NCBI GenBank assembly: GCA_023423045.1
Contig: JAFAGA010000039.1
Coordinates: forward strand, 1-47,208
Source of the DNA: Bacillota bacterium
GTDB taxonomy: Bacteria > Bacillota > Clostridia > Lachnospirales > Lachnospiraceae
Length of the DNA: 47,208 nucleotides
Reading direction: 5' to 3'
Shown here one piece after another: positions 7,731 through 16,321 of this stretch; position 1 is the stretch's first letter, and every line of letters starts with the position of its first letter. A program made the position numbers and the translations under genes. The notes under the pieces are model-generated. The model saw only the letters and a list, made by a program, of their open reading frames with translations, made no database searches and was not told the DNA's origin.

Positions 7731-9542
7731 CTAGTCTTCATCCAGCTTTAGAACACTCATGAAGGCCTTCTGCGGGATCTCCACGTTACCGATCTGACGC
7801 ATTCTCTTCTTACCTTCCTTCTGCTTTTCAAGAAGCTTCTTCTTTCTTGTAATATCTCCTCCGTAGCACTTGGCTAACACGTCCTTGCGCATCGCCTTCA
7901 CCGTCTCTCTCGCAATGACCTTACTGCCGATCGCCGCCTGGATGGGTATCTCAAACATTTGTCTGGGTATCTCCTCCTTGAGCTTCTCACACATCTTCCT
8001 GCCGCGCTCATAAGCGCTCTCCGCATGAACGATGAAAGTCAAAGCATCCACTTCTTCCTTATTAATTAAGATATCCAGCTTCACCAGTTCGGCCCGCACA
8101 TAACCTTTTAACTCATAATCAAAGGAAGCATATCCCCTGGATCTTGATTTCAAAGCGTCAAAAAAATCATAGATAATTTCATTCAGCGGAAGCTCATACT
8201 TTAATAAGGCTCTCGTCGTCTCCATATATTCCATTCCAAGATATACTCCCCGGCGCTCCTGGCATAGATTCATGATAGCGCCGACAAACTCCGTGGTCAC
8301 CATAATCTCGGCTGATACCACCGGCTCTTCCAGATAATCTATCTCTGCCGGATCCGGGAGATTGGTAGGATTGGTAATGTCATACATCTCTCCGTTGGTT
8401 TTATATACCTTATAAACTACGCTTGGCGCAGTCGTAACCAAATCCAGATTATATTCTCTCTCCAGCCGTTCCTGAATGATCTCCAGGTGCAGCAAACCAA
8501 GGAAGCCGCAGCGGAATCCAAAGCCCAGCGCTACGGAAGTCTCCGGTTCAAACTGAAGGGAAGCATCATTGAGCTGCAGCTTTTCTAAAGCGTCCCTCAA
8601 ATCGGGATACTTTGCACCATCTGCAGGATACATACCGCAGAACACCATCGGGTGTACCTTTTTATAGCCCGGCAGGGGCTGAGAACAGGGTCTGGTATTA
8701 TCGGTAACGGTATCACCAACCCGAGTATCCTTTACATTCTTTAAGCTGGCGGTAAGATAACCTACCATACCTGCACTTAATTCATCTGTCGGTAAAAACT
8801 GCCCGGGTCCGAAGATCCCAAGCTCAACTACCTCCGCTGTCGCGCCGGTAGCCATCATCTTAATCTGCGTTCCCTTCCTTACCTTGCCTTCCTTGATTCT
8901 GCAAAACACGATGACTCCCTTATAGGGATCGTATATCGAATCAAAGATCAGGGCCTGCAGCGGTGCCTCCGGATCCCCCTTAGGAGCCGGAATCCTTTCA
9001 ACGATCTGCTCCAGCACCTGTTCGATATTAACTCCTGTCTTGGCAGATATCCGGGGAGCATCATGGGCTTCCAGCCCGATTACATCTTCAATTTCAGCAA
9101 TTACGCGGTCCGGGTCCGCACTGGGAAGGTCAATTTTATTAATTACCGGCATAATGTCCAGGTTATGATCCAAAGCCAGATATACATTGGCCAGTGTCTG
9201 GGCTTCAATGCCCTGGGCGGCGTCCACCACCAAAATTGCTCCTTCACATGCGGCCAGGCTCCTGGATACCTCATAGTTGAAATCCACATGGCCCGGCGTA
9301 TCAATCAGATTGAAGATATATTCCTCACCATTCTCCGCCTTATATACTGTTCGTATGGTCTGGGCCTTGATGGTAATTCCACGTTCCCGCTCCAAATCCA
9401 TATTATCAAGTACCTGTGCCTGCATCTCCCGGCTGGTCAACAATCCGGTCTTCTCAATGATACGGTCTGCCAAAGTTGATTTTCCGTGATCTATATGAGC
9501 TATAATACAAAAATTTCTTATCCTGCTTTGATCTAAAGACAT
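7731..9542 (-). CDS. lepA: Elongation factor 4 (LepA), back-translocating GTPase
   Basis: 603-residue translational GTPase of the usual length. The G motifs are all present: AHIDHGKSTLADR, RGITIKAQT, DTPGHVDF and NKIDLP. The LepA-specific C-terminal domain follows (GSKVIARETVKAMRKDVLAKCYGGD, then KKKLLEKQKEGKKRMRQIG). It acts on ribosomes in the cytosol. ATG at 9542 is preceded by AGGAGG with 6-nt spacing. Downstream lie hemW and the peptidase E gene on the same strand. Confidence 0.98.
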   Translation of the reverse strand: MSLDQSRIRNFCIIAHIDHGKSTLADRIIEKTGLLTSREMQAQVLDNMDLERERGITIKAQTIRTVYKAENGEEYIFNLIDTPGHVDFNYEVSRSLAACEGAILVVDAAQGIEAQTLANVYLALDHNLDIMPVINKIDLPSADPDRVIAEIEDVIGLEAHDAPRISAKTGVNIEQVLEQIVERIPAPKGDPEAPLQALIFDSIYDPYKGVIVFCRIKEGKVRKGTQIKMMATGATAEVVELGIFGPGQFLPTDELSAGMVGYLTASLKNVKDTRVGDTVTDNTRPCSQPLPGYKKVHPMVFCGMYPADGAKYPDLRDALEKLQLNDASLQFEPETSVALGFGFRCGFLGLLHLEIIQERLEREYNLDLVTTAPSVVYKVYKTNGEMYDITNPTNLPDPAEIDYLEEPVVSAEIMVTTEFVGAIMNLCQERRGVYLGMEYMETTRALLKYELPLNEIIYDFFDALKSRSRGYASFDYELKGYVRAELVKLDILINKEEVDALTFIVHAESAYERGRKMCEKLKEEIPRQMFEIPIQAAIGSKVIARETVKAMRKDVLAKCYGGDITRKKKLLEKQKEGKKRMRQIGNVEIPQKAFMSVLKLDED

Positions 9543-9638
9543 ATTTATCCTCCTGTGAAGCGTCAGGGTTACTTAAACACCGGGGCGCTTCCCGGGTATA
9601 TCCCATCCTCAAAATTTATACTTATTTTAATTAATTAC

Positions 9639-9862
9639 AGCATGTCCGCCTAAGACATGCTGCCAGCATTCCATACCATGCCCGCAAACGTCCATGGTAT
9701 ATGGCACTTTACACCGGAATGCGCACTCCCTTTGTCCGGCGCCGGTATAATATCTGTCGATATTATATCATAAGCACAAGTGCTTATGATATGCCGCTTT
9801 GCGGCAGGATGCGCACTCCCTTTGGTCGGCGCCGGTATAATATCTGTCGATATTATACCATA
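9639..9862. repeat. Palindrome-rich repeat block with 90-bp periodicity
   Basis: Two copies of a roughly 52-bp sequence (9721-9772 and 9811-9862) lie exactly 90 bp apart and differ at about three positions. Each carries a CGGCGCCGG palindrome and a TATAATATC-tgtc-GATATTATA hairpin. Between them is a perfect 13-bp inverted repeat (9765-9777 / 9780-9792). Left of them are AGCATGTC/GACATGCT (9639-9646 / 9654-9661) and ATACCATG/CATGGTAT (9673-9680 / 9693-9700). No coding sequence is apparent in 9543-9955; this block explains most of that gap. It looks like a tandem pair of a dispersed non-coding repeat. Confidence 0.85.
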
Positions 9863-9955
9863 CAGTTTTTTTCCCCGCAAGAAAATCCATATCCGGCTGC
9901 ACAAGATTTGTCTATCATCAGCTTTACAGGAGTTTTGACGTTCTGGTATTTCCCT

Positions 9956-11401
9956 TCATTCACCCTGCAATACGGCATCCAGCACCTCGGCAAAGGGTTC
10001 CATGGCATTCATGGCTGACTGAAGGCTGTTTTTATGGGTTCCAAGCTCCATTAATATGCATTTCGCTCTCAAATGCATATTATATCTCCAGCAATTAAGA
10101 TAATTCTTATAAAATAATCCGGGATACTTATCCACTCCCTTCAGCTGCAGCTGAAGACTGAAGGCAAGGTTATCCTGAAGATAGGGGTTGTCAAGATAGG
10201 CAATCGGTCCGTTCTGATCCCGGCTGAGCCCATTAAACAGCATAATTTGTGCCGTTTCCTTTCCATCCACAAGAGTGGACCTCTTATCCGCGCCGTCCCT
10301 ATGTAAATCTATGATCACTTCGATGCTTGGATTTTCCTCCAAGATCTTTGATACTCCATCCCTTGCCTGGTTATAGGCAACATTCCGGTCCAGCACCCCA
10401 TGAACAATATCGTAGGTTGTAGTATCATGAAGTACCTTGTAGTTGTATTTCTCCTCCAGTATCTGAGCCAGATAGCTGCCGACCCCCACCACCGTATCCT
10501 CCTCTTTCCCTTCCCTGCTGTCGGAGTAGGTTTCCTGGGAATGAGTATGGTAGATTAATATCTGCGGCTTATCATTCTTCTGTTTTATGGTCATATCCTT
10601 GCCCAGCAGCTTCTCCCCATTGAATATCTCCTCTGTTGCCCGGGTGGCCGGATCAACAATATAAAAATTACGGACAAGAAAGCTGGTGCTCTTCATCTGC
10701 TCCATGGTATAGCTGATCAGATTGCCGGGATTGGAGACCTCAACCGTATCATGCATATCCTTTTCCGGCTTGGGAAGGTCGCCCTCGACAGAGGTCATCT
10801 CCAATTGCCCCTCCGAAGAGTCCACAATACTTTTCTCCTGATTGAAATAGGTCCGAGCCTTGTCATCATAAATCGCACCGTTGGTCAGAATATACTCTCT
10901 GCTTAAAACCTCTTTGCCGATCATATATGGAGTAATACCTGCTCCCTTTACAGAGGAGGTACGGGTACTCATTACCGGTGCCGCTTCAGAGCTTTCATCG
11001 TTACCTTTATAAGTATTAGCCCCCATATTTTCACTGACTGCCAGGTAAGAGTCATAGATGGTTCTCTCTTTTGCACTTACCGCTCTCTCTGTGCCTCCCT
11101 CCGCAAACTTCACCAGATCGAAGGGATTGTCAAGCACCCCCAACGGAAACGGGGTATCCTCCCCATCCTCTGCTATCGTATATGCAATGAGTGATGACCC
11201 CGATTCTATTACTTTATTACTTATAAAGTAAAGAGCTGCATTAGGATAACTTACTTTAGCTTGACCAATTTCTTCTGAAAAGGAGATCAGCGCAAACCGG
11301 ACTAAAAGATACACTGATCCGATTACAATCAATGTCCAGAGTACAAAATAAATATTCAAATGATGTTTCTTATGAATGCGATGAATACGATGCTTTTTCA
11401 T
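9956..11401 (-). CDS. spoIIP: Stage II sporulation protein P (SpoIIP)
   Basis: Peptidoglycan hydrolase that, with SpoIID and SpoIIM, drives engulfment of the forespore. The 481-residue protein has a basic N-terminus, one membrane anchor (about residues 15-40), a long extracytoplasmic linker and the C-terminal amidase/endopeptidase domain with ILIYHTHSQETYSD, IIDLHRDGADKR and a final LMELGTHKNS. His and Glu residues in these motifs are the expected zinc ligands. ATG at 11401 has GGGAGG five bases upstream. It follows gpr on the same strand, the usual pairing in Bacilli and Clostridia, and marks the organism as a spore former. Confidence 0.95.
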   Translation of the reverse strand: MKKHRIHRIHKKHHLNIYFVLWTLIVIGSVYLLVRFALISFSEEIGQAKVSYPNAALYFISNKVIESGSSLIAYTIAEDGEDTPFPLGVLDNPFDLVKFAEGGTERAVSAKERTIYDSYLAVSENMGANTYKGNDESSEAAPVMSTRTSSVKGAGITPYMIGKEVLSREYILTNGAIYDDKARTYFNQEKSIVDSSEGQLEMTSVEGDLPKPEKDMHDTVEVSNPGNLISYTMEQMKSTSFLVRNFYIVDPATRATEEIFNGEKLLGKDMTIKQKNDKPQILIYHTHSQETYSDSREGKEEDTVVGVGSYLAQILEEKYNYKVLHDTTTYDIVHGVLDRNVAYNQARDGVSKILEENPSIEVIIDLHRDGADKRSTLVDGKETAQIMLFNGLSRDQNGPIAYLDNPYLQDNLAFSLQLQLKGVDKYPGLFYKNYLNCWRYNMHLRAKCILMELGTHKNSLQSAMNAMEPFAEVLDAVLQGE

Positions 11402-11431
11402 GTCTGCCTCCCGCCTGTCTAAAAGCAGCCC

Positions 11432-11539
11432 GCATATGAACCAGAAACAGGTTCATATGCTTTGCTTCGTTCAGAAATCGCAAGCAAGCTTGCCGTGCGA
11501 ATGACCCTCTCGCACTTTCCTCACTTCTCTTCATTATAT
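11432..11539. repeat. Intergenic repeat element, copy A (hairpin plus GCAAGCAAGCTTGC)
   Basis: The gpr-spoIIP gap holds a perfect 11-bp hairpin GCATATGAACC-N7-GGTTCATATGC (11432-11460), then CGCAAGCAAGCTTGC (around 11480-11493), then TTCATTATAT about 40 nt further on. The same order of parts occurs at 37.6 kb, so this looks like a dispersed element rather than a simple terminator. Confidence 0.65.
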
Positions 11540-11575
11540 TCGCAGGGATGCATTTTAGTACCTTTTAGCGGAGAA

Positions 11576-12487
11576 TTATACCGTCTGTGCAAAGCAGGTA
11601 TTTAAGGCCTCGGAAATAGTATCGCTGATCCGCCGGATGGATTCATCAATATTTTTAGGCGTGACAAACATATTCTCAATCTGCTGCTCCCGCACTTCCC
11701 CGATAAATTGGTTAATATCATGTTCATCGAAGCCGCTCTTCTCCATATATCTCTCCAGAGTATCCGTAACTATGGTTGCCGCATCAACCACCGTAGGCGC
11801 ACCGATAGCGATGACCTTGGTGCCGAGGCTCTCCTCATTCAGCGCCTTACGGTTATTCCCGACACCGGAGCCTGGACTGATACCTGTATCGGTCAGCTGA
11901 ATCGTAGTATTCACCCGGCTGACGCTCCGGGCGGCCAGAGCATCGATTACAATCAGCAGCTTAGGGGAAGTCTCCTTAACGATACCCTTAATAATCTCCA
12001 GGGTTTCCATCCCCGTCTGCGCCATTACACCGGGGGAAATCGCGCTGACACTTCCCAGATGGTTGCGTTCTTTGAACTCTTTTCCATATTCTCGAATAAG
12101 ATGTCTGGTAATAAATAAATTATCCACCACCTGGGGCCCTAATGCGTCCGGGGTCACCTCCCGGTTACCCAGCCCCACCACCAGCACCTCTTCCCGCTTT
12201 AAATTTCCGGACAGAGCTCTCAGATGCTTTGCAATCTCTTCTGCTGCCGGTTTATAATAATCCTCATTGGAATTGTCTATCTTGGGCGCTTCAATGGTGA
12301 TATAGGTTCCGATGGGCTTTTGCATCGCCTTCGCTCCCCTCTCATCTTTAATCTCTACCACAGATACCCGTATATCATTAGCTTCATCATAATTCTCCGT
12401 CAAGATGACTCCTTTGATCTCCACATCATCCTCCGGAAAGCTTTCCCGCATCTCCAGGGCAAGGTCTGTTCTAATCTTACTGTTCAT
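11576..12487 (-). CDS. gpr: Germination protease GPR (SASP endopeptidase)
   Basis: 303-residue protease of family A25 that degrades small acid-soluble spore proteins at germination. It is made as a zymogen: the N-terminal IRTDLALEM resembles the SASP/self-cleavage context. The core shows VVGLGNREVTPDALGP, SAISPGVMAQTGMET, LIVIDALAARS and the GVGNNRKAL stretch. ATG at 12487 follows GGAGG with about 8-nt spacing. In other sporeformers gpr is transcribed in the forespore by sigma-G; I could not confidently pick a sigma-G promoter here. spoIIP follows after 174 bp. Confidence 0.96.
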   Translation of the reverse strand: MNSKIRTDLALEMRESFPEDDVEIKGVILTENYDEANDIRVSVVEIKDERGAKAMQKPIGTYITIEAPKIDNSNEDYYKPAAEEIAKHLRALSGNLKREEVLVVGLGNREVTPDALGPQVVDNLFITRHLIREYGKEFKERNHLGSVSAISPGVMAQTGMETLEIIKGIVKETSPKLLIVIDALAARSVSRVNTTIQLTDTGISPGSGVGNNRKALNEESLGTKVIAIGAPTVVDAATIVTDTLERYMEKSGFDEHDINQFIGEVREQQIENMFVTPKNIDESIRRISDTISEALNTCFAQTV

Positions 12488-12561
12488 TTATTTTTCCTCC
12501 GAATTGATATAGTTCGCCGCAACTCAATCTTTATTTTTGACAAAGTTTTTTAAATTATGTA

Positions 12562-12638
12562 TTGACAGAACAATTTGGATGCACTACTATATAATAGTAT
12601 GTTTCCATTAGAACGTCCGTGTCCGGATTTAATGAAAC
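12562..12638 (+). promoter_or_regulatory. rpsT promoter and 5' leader hairpin
   Basis: TTGACA (12562-12567), a 17-nt spacer and TACTAT (12585-12590) form a plausible sigma-A promoter; TATAAT at 12590 would be an alternative with poor spacing. Right after it GTTTC-C-ATTA pairs with TAAT-GAAAC (12601-12638), enclosing TCCG/CGGA, so the leader begins with a stable stem-loop. The leader runs about 140 nt to the start codon, long enough for regulation by S20 itself, which is inference. Confidence 0.6.
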
Positions 12639-12741
12639 AAGATAATACTCGAGCAACCAACTCCATGCTTACATCTCACTCTCAATTTGGTGTACTTGGC
12701 ACTGCGGTTGACAATTAAATTAATCATTGGAGGTGTACGAA

Positions 12742-13005
12742 TTGGCTAATATTAAATCTGCTAAGAAGAGAATTCTTGTTAATGCAACCAAGACTGCTAG
12801 AAATAAGCAAATTAAGTCTAAGGTTAAGACTATGATAAAGAAAGTGGATTCCGCTGTTGCTGCCGGCGACAAGGAGCTTGCAAAGACAAGCCTGGTTGAC
12901 GCAGTTTCCGAGATCGATAAGGCTTGCTCTAAGGGTGTATTCCATAAGAATACAGCTTCCAGAAAAGTATCTCGTTTATCCAAAGCGATCAATAACATTG
13001 CATAA
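12742..13005 (+). CDS. rpsT: 30S ribosomal protein S20
   Basis: 87-residue, very basic, helical protein that binds 16S rRNA in the body of the 30S subunit. The sequence (L/M)ANIKSAKKRILVNATKTARNK is characteristic. It starts with TTG at 12742, placed 8 nt after GGAGG (12729-12733). The longer frame from 12727 would begin inside the Shine-Dalgarno sequence and add five residues not found in S20. A UUG start is also known for E. coli rpsT. It is transcribed alone, divergent from gpr, and ends at a clear terminator. Confidence 0.97.
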   Translation: MANIKSAKKRILVNATKTARNKQIKSKVKTMIKKVDSAVAAGDKELAKTSLVDAVSEIDKACSKGVFHKNTASRKVSRLSKAINNIA

Positions 13006-13024
13006 TTAATTTTATCATAATAAG

Positions 13025-13047
13025 GCTGCCGTTTGGCAGCTTTTTTT
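13025..13047 (+). terminator. Rho-independent terminator of rpsT
   Basis: GCTGCC-gttt-GGCAGC is followed by seven T residues, 20 bp after the rpsT stop codon. Confidence 0.95.
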
Positions 13048-13076
13048 ATTTCATAGTAGATTGCGTCCTATGAAAT
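13048..13076. terminator. Second hairpin in the convergent rpsT spacer
   Basis: ATTTCATAG (13048-13056) pairs with CTATGAAAT (13068-13076) and is flanked by T-rich sequence on one side and AAAAAA on the other, so it could end transcripts from either side. Confidence 0.5.
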
Positions 13077-13106
13077 AAAAAAGCCCTCCGGATGCAATTT
13101 CCGATA

Positions 13107-13149
13107 AAATAAAGAGTTACCGACAGGAAATGGCTTCCCATCGGTAACT
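13107..13149 (-). terminator. Terminator of the YcdB/SLH protein gene
   Basis: On the minus strand AGTTACCGA (complement of 13141-13149) pairs with TCGGTAACT (complement of 13115-13123) and is followed by CTTTATTTTATC. It lies about 80 nt after the stop at 13227. Confidence 0.75.
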
Positions 13150-13226
13150 TCTTTCTTTCAATTTCTTTCACTTCATAGATATAGATTAATCCGGCTTTGC
13201 TCAGACAACCGGCAGACTGCTCCTTA

Positions 13227-15554
13227 TCAATATAATCCGTTCTTTTGCACTGCAATATAGTTAAGAAGCAGCTCAACCGCATCATACCGGGTTATATTGC
13301 TTTTGGGATTAAAATTCTGATTGCTGTCCGCATCTATCAGTCCTAATCCCTTCGCCAGAGCAACTGCTCCTAAATACTTGGTATTGATCGAAGCCTCATC
13401 AGCAAAGCCCGTCTTATAGATCCCCTGCAGCTGTGCCAGTTTATCCAATCCAAGCTTGGAGATAAAGGTCTGGGCCATCTCTTCTCTCGTAACCAACCGG
13501 GTATCCTTTTGGGCTGCCGCCTCACTCTCGGCAAAATAATAGCCATATCCGATTTTGTTCATCAGCTCATTCAGCTCACCTACTGTGATAGCCTGCTCCG
13601 GGAGGAACTTCTCCCCTTCAAAGCCGATATTCATATCTGCCAGAAGCAGAATGCTGCGATAGCGCTTTTCATCGGTAATGTCCTGATAGGTGTAAGGCTT
13701 CACTTCCTTATATACCTCTCCTCTGTAATCCATCTGTTCTCCGGTAAAGGGTGAGATGCGGGAAGGATTGATATCCGGGCGGTATACAAGGCGCACTTCA
13801 TATTCTACTGTGGCATATGCGTCAGGACTGGTCTTTGTGTCCTTGGAGGAATTGTATTTGGTAATCTGATTGATCTCGTATTTCAGACCATAGCCCTTCT
13901 TGCTTAAATAGCTTTCCATCGCCTTATCCGCGGACATGGCACCTTTAGGAGATTCAAATACGACATTCTCATCCCAGTAGGAGCCAAAGGAATAAATCTT
14001 TCCTGTCACACCGTCCACAGAGCCGTAGATTCGGTTATTGGGATACTCAATTCCTTCATTGGTCCTGTTATACAGATAAGAATAACCTCCGAAAACCGGC
14101 TGGTCGTTCTTATAATAAACAACATAATCATCATTGGTATCCGATAATACCGACTTACTGAAGCGATCCTTTGCCTGCGCCTTCAGAAATTTCTCAAGGA
14201 TCTCTCTGGCCTTCTCTTTATTATAAGCGATCTTTACAGTATTCCACTGCTTTTTTACCTCATCATAATAACTCTTTACACTGGAAGAAAAACTTAAAAT
14301 CTTGCCGTTTACCGCGTCTACCGTGGCATAGGCATAGGCTCTGTAATAACTTGTATCCTTCGCATAATCAATCTCTCTCGGATCACTCAGCGTGATGCTC
14401 CACACATAGGAGGTTTTCCCCTTGCCATCCGCCCTCTTGTTCAGCGTAGCGGAATGAGCGGTGAGATTTTTATCAAGATACAGGGCGGAATTACCTGTAA
14501 CCGCCTTAATTGCCTTCTCCTTGGAAATTACATTGCCCAACTCTTCTATTCTTGTTATCTCTTCCTGTGTCAGCTGATTTGATGCACTCACGCTGTCCGC
14601 CGAGCCCGCTGCCATTTCTTTCGCCGAAGCTGTATTCATCGCTCCTGTTTCCATCCACTCTGTCCGGGTCAGATAAACCTTGCCGGTGCCGGCATCCACC
14701 GAGATATAGGACTGGGTCGGTTCGTATACCAGATATGCTTTTTGAGTTCCCGCTCCCGTGTCATAAAGCGAATAGTAATTAGACCGATATACCAGCTTCA
14801 TCTTCATATTTTCTTTGATCTGTTTTGCCGCCTCTTCCTTGGATACCTTAGCGGTGGCAGCCGGTATTTTCGCGCTGTAAAGCCAACTTGCATTAAAGGA
14901 TGTGACTTCTCCGGTGATGCTGTTTACAGATACCTGGACACTATTATCGGGGAAAGGAACCCCTTTCTCCATCCTCTGGTATTGGTATACATAATTACCG
15001 CTGTATACACTTTCAAAATTTGCATCCACATATTCCAGCTTACCGTTCGTCTCCGGAGCTACCTTGCTGATAAAATCATCCGCTGTCTTTTTTAGCTCCT
15101 TCTTCAGATATTTGGATACTCCGGTTTCTGTTTTTGAATAATTATAATGGGAGAAACTTGTAATGTGGTAATCCGAGTCACAGCTTATGACAATATGCGA
15201 ATTACCATCCTTGGTACTCCAGGTCATGGTCCAAAAGGCATCGGAATACATGCCGGAATCCCTGAAATCATAATTAAATTCAGAATAATCGGCCGGAACC
15301 GAAATCTTAGCCTTCACTGTTTTAATTGCGGCCTCAAGAGCGTTTTTGGTGGGCTGTACAGAGCTTCCGACCGGCTCTCCCCTGACCACATCCGGAGCAA
15401 TCGCCACCTTTGCAGCCGTCGCTTCTGCCTCGGCTATTTTTGCCACTTCCATCTTCGCCTCCGCTCCTGTATTCTCCTCAGCCGAATATGCATTCATTGG
15501 TATGGAGGATGCCAAAAGGACACCGCTCAGCATTACTGCAACTAATTTCTTCAT
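13227..15554 (-). CDS. Secreted YcdB/YcdC-domain protein with C-terminal SLH repeats
   Basis: 775 residues with a cleavable signal peptide (MKKLVAVMLSGVLLASSIPMNAYSAEE). The body holds repeated PepSY-like modules of the YcdB/YcdC type: units with VSVNSITGEVTSFN, VSVDAGTGKVYLT, ATVDAVNGKILSFSS and GSVDGVTGKIYSFGS each close a module. The last ~170 residues resemble two to three S-layer homology motifs (FADEASINTKYLGAVALAKGLGLI, FNPKSNITRYDAVELLLNY), suggesting attachment to cell-wall polymer. The frame continues upstream to 15641, but ATG at 15554 has GGGAGG upstream and begins a proper signal peptide. Function is unknown; roles in inhibiting proteases or in wall metabolism are guesses. Confidence 0.85.
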   Translation of the reverse strand: MKKLVAVMLSGVLLASSIPMNAYSAEENTGAEAKMEVAKIAEAEATAAKVAIAPDVVRGEPVGSSVQPTKNALEAAIKTVKAKISVPADYSEFNYDFRDSGMYSDAFWTMTWSTKDGNSHIVISCDSDYHITSFSHYNYSKTETGVSKYLKKELKKTADDFISKVAPETNGKLEYVDANFESVYSGNYVYQYQRMEKGVPFPDNSVQVSVNSITGEVTSFNASWLYSAKIPAATAKVSKEEAAKQIKENMKMKLVYRSNYYSLYDTGAGTQKAYLVYEPTQSYISVDAGTGKVYLTRTEWMETGAMNTASAKEMAAGSADSVSASNQLTQEEITRIEELGNVISKEKAIKAVTGNSALYLDKNLTAHSATLNKRADGKGKTSYVWSITLSDPREIDYAKDTSYYRAYAYATVDAVNGKILSFSSSVKSYYDEVKKQWNTVKIAYNKEKAREILEKFLKAQAKDRFSKSVLSDTNDDYVVYYKNDQPVFGGYSYLYNRTNEGIEYPNNRIYGSVDGVTGKIYSFGSYWDENVVFESPKGAMSADKAMESYLSKKGYGLKYEINQITKYNSSKDTKTSPDAYATVEYEVRLVYRPDINPSRISPFTGEQMDYRGEVYKEVKPYTYQDITDEKRYRSILLLADMNIGFEGEKFLPEQAITVGELNELMNKIGYGYYFAESEAAAQKDTRLVTREEMAQTFISKLGLDKLAQLQGIYKTGFADEASINTKYLGAVALAKGLGLIDADSNQNFNPKSNITRYDAVELLLNYIAVQKNGLY

Positions 15555-15569
15555 AGGAACCTCCCTCTG

Positions 15570-15583
15570 CCGTCTTGACGGCT
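15570..15583 (-). other. Small hairpin just upstream of a ribosome binding site
   Basis: GCCGTC-aa-GACGGC lies immediately 5' of the GGGAGG that serves the gene starting at 15554. It could tune translation or mRNA stability; no ligand is suggested by the sequence. Confidence 0.35.
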
Positions 15584-15702
15584 TATATTGAGTTCTAATA
15601 CTTTCATCCATTAGACGATGAAGTTTCTTCCAGAGTTTCATCTTTTTATCTCTAAAACCATGATTCTTATAACAAAATTTTAATAAATGGAGCTGCTATA
15701 AA

Positions 15703-15739
15703 CAAGAAGGGTCCTCCAATAACGCAGGAACCCTTCTTC
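15703..15739 (-). terminator. Terminator-like hairpin after the DUF4870 gene
   Basis: On the minus strand AGAAGGGTTCCT pairs with an imperfect GGACCCTTCT across a short loop and is followed by TGTTTATAG, about 60 nt after the stop at 15798. Confidence 0.6.
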
Positions 15740-15797
15740 TCATTTTAATATTCTGCCAACGGACTTTGACCATAATAACAGGTAACTTCCATCCCTC

Positions 15798-16241
15798 TTA
15801 GAATTTCTTTTCTGCCAGTTTTTTTGCATAAGGCCCGACGAAGGGCAAGCTGTACCAAATACCCTTATGAGCCTGGAGCATTAAAAATATGGCAAGCACA
15901 ATGCTTCCAATTCCAATTACAGTATTGATAATACTGAAAAGGCTCCAAAGCACAAGGGGAAATACCATAAGTATCCGGCTCAGGACAAAATTCAGCACTG
16001 CCAGTGCACCAAAGGTAATGATAGATTGAGCCGCATGAAACCTTACAAAGGGGCGCTTGTCAATAATTAAAAAGATAATACCTGTGATCCATCCCAATAA
16101 ATAGCACAGGATCCCCGCTGTGTTTTGCTGCAGCGCTTCCGTTTGCTGTCCTGGTGTTCCGGCCGGCGCATTGTTGACCGCACCGCATTTCGGACAGGGC
16201 TGCCCGGGTTCTGTTCTTTCTCCGCATTGGTTGCAATACAT
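15798..16241 (-). CDS. Zinc-ribbon DUF4870-type membrane protein
   Basis: 147 residues. The N-terminus is a four-cysteine zinc ribbon (MYCNQCG, then CPKCGAVN) followed by a Gln/Pro linker. Then come membrane segments typical of the Tic20/DUF4870 group (GILCYLLGWITGIIFLIIDKRPFVRFHAAQSI, continued by two further helices). Function is unknown. GTG at 16247 also opens the frame, but AGGAGG at 16248-16253 would touch it directly and is six bases from the ATG at 16241, so 16241 is chosen. It appears monocistronic, with a hairpin downstream. Confidence 0.85.
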   Translation of the reverse strand: MYCNQCGERTEPGQPCPKCGAVNNAPAGTPGQQTEALQQNTAGILCYLLGWITGIIFLIIDKRPFVRFHAAQSIITFGALAVLNFVLSRILMVFPLVLWSLFSIINTVIGIGSIVLAIFLMLQAHKGIWYSLPFVGPYAKKLAEKKF

Positions 16242-16321
16242 AGACACCCTCCTTTACTAAAAATGTTCGGTTTTTGTCTTTCTTGAGTTCTTCTTAATTA
16301 TACTTCGTATTTAAAATATTT

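Noticed and set aside
9721..9862. CRISPR array
   Set aside because: Only two repeat units, longer than CRISPR repeats and rich in several palindromes, with no cas genes in the window.
12488..12560. Sigma-G promoter for gpr
   Set aside because: Expected from known biology, but I could not find a convincing -35/-10 pair at proper spacing, so I did not annotate it.
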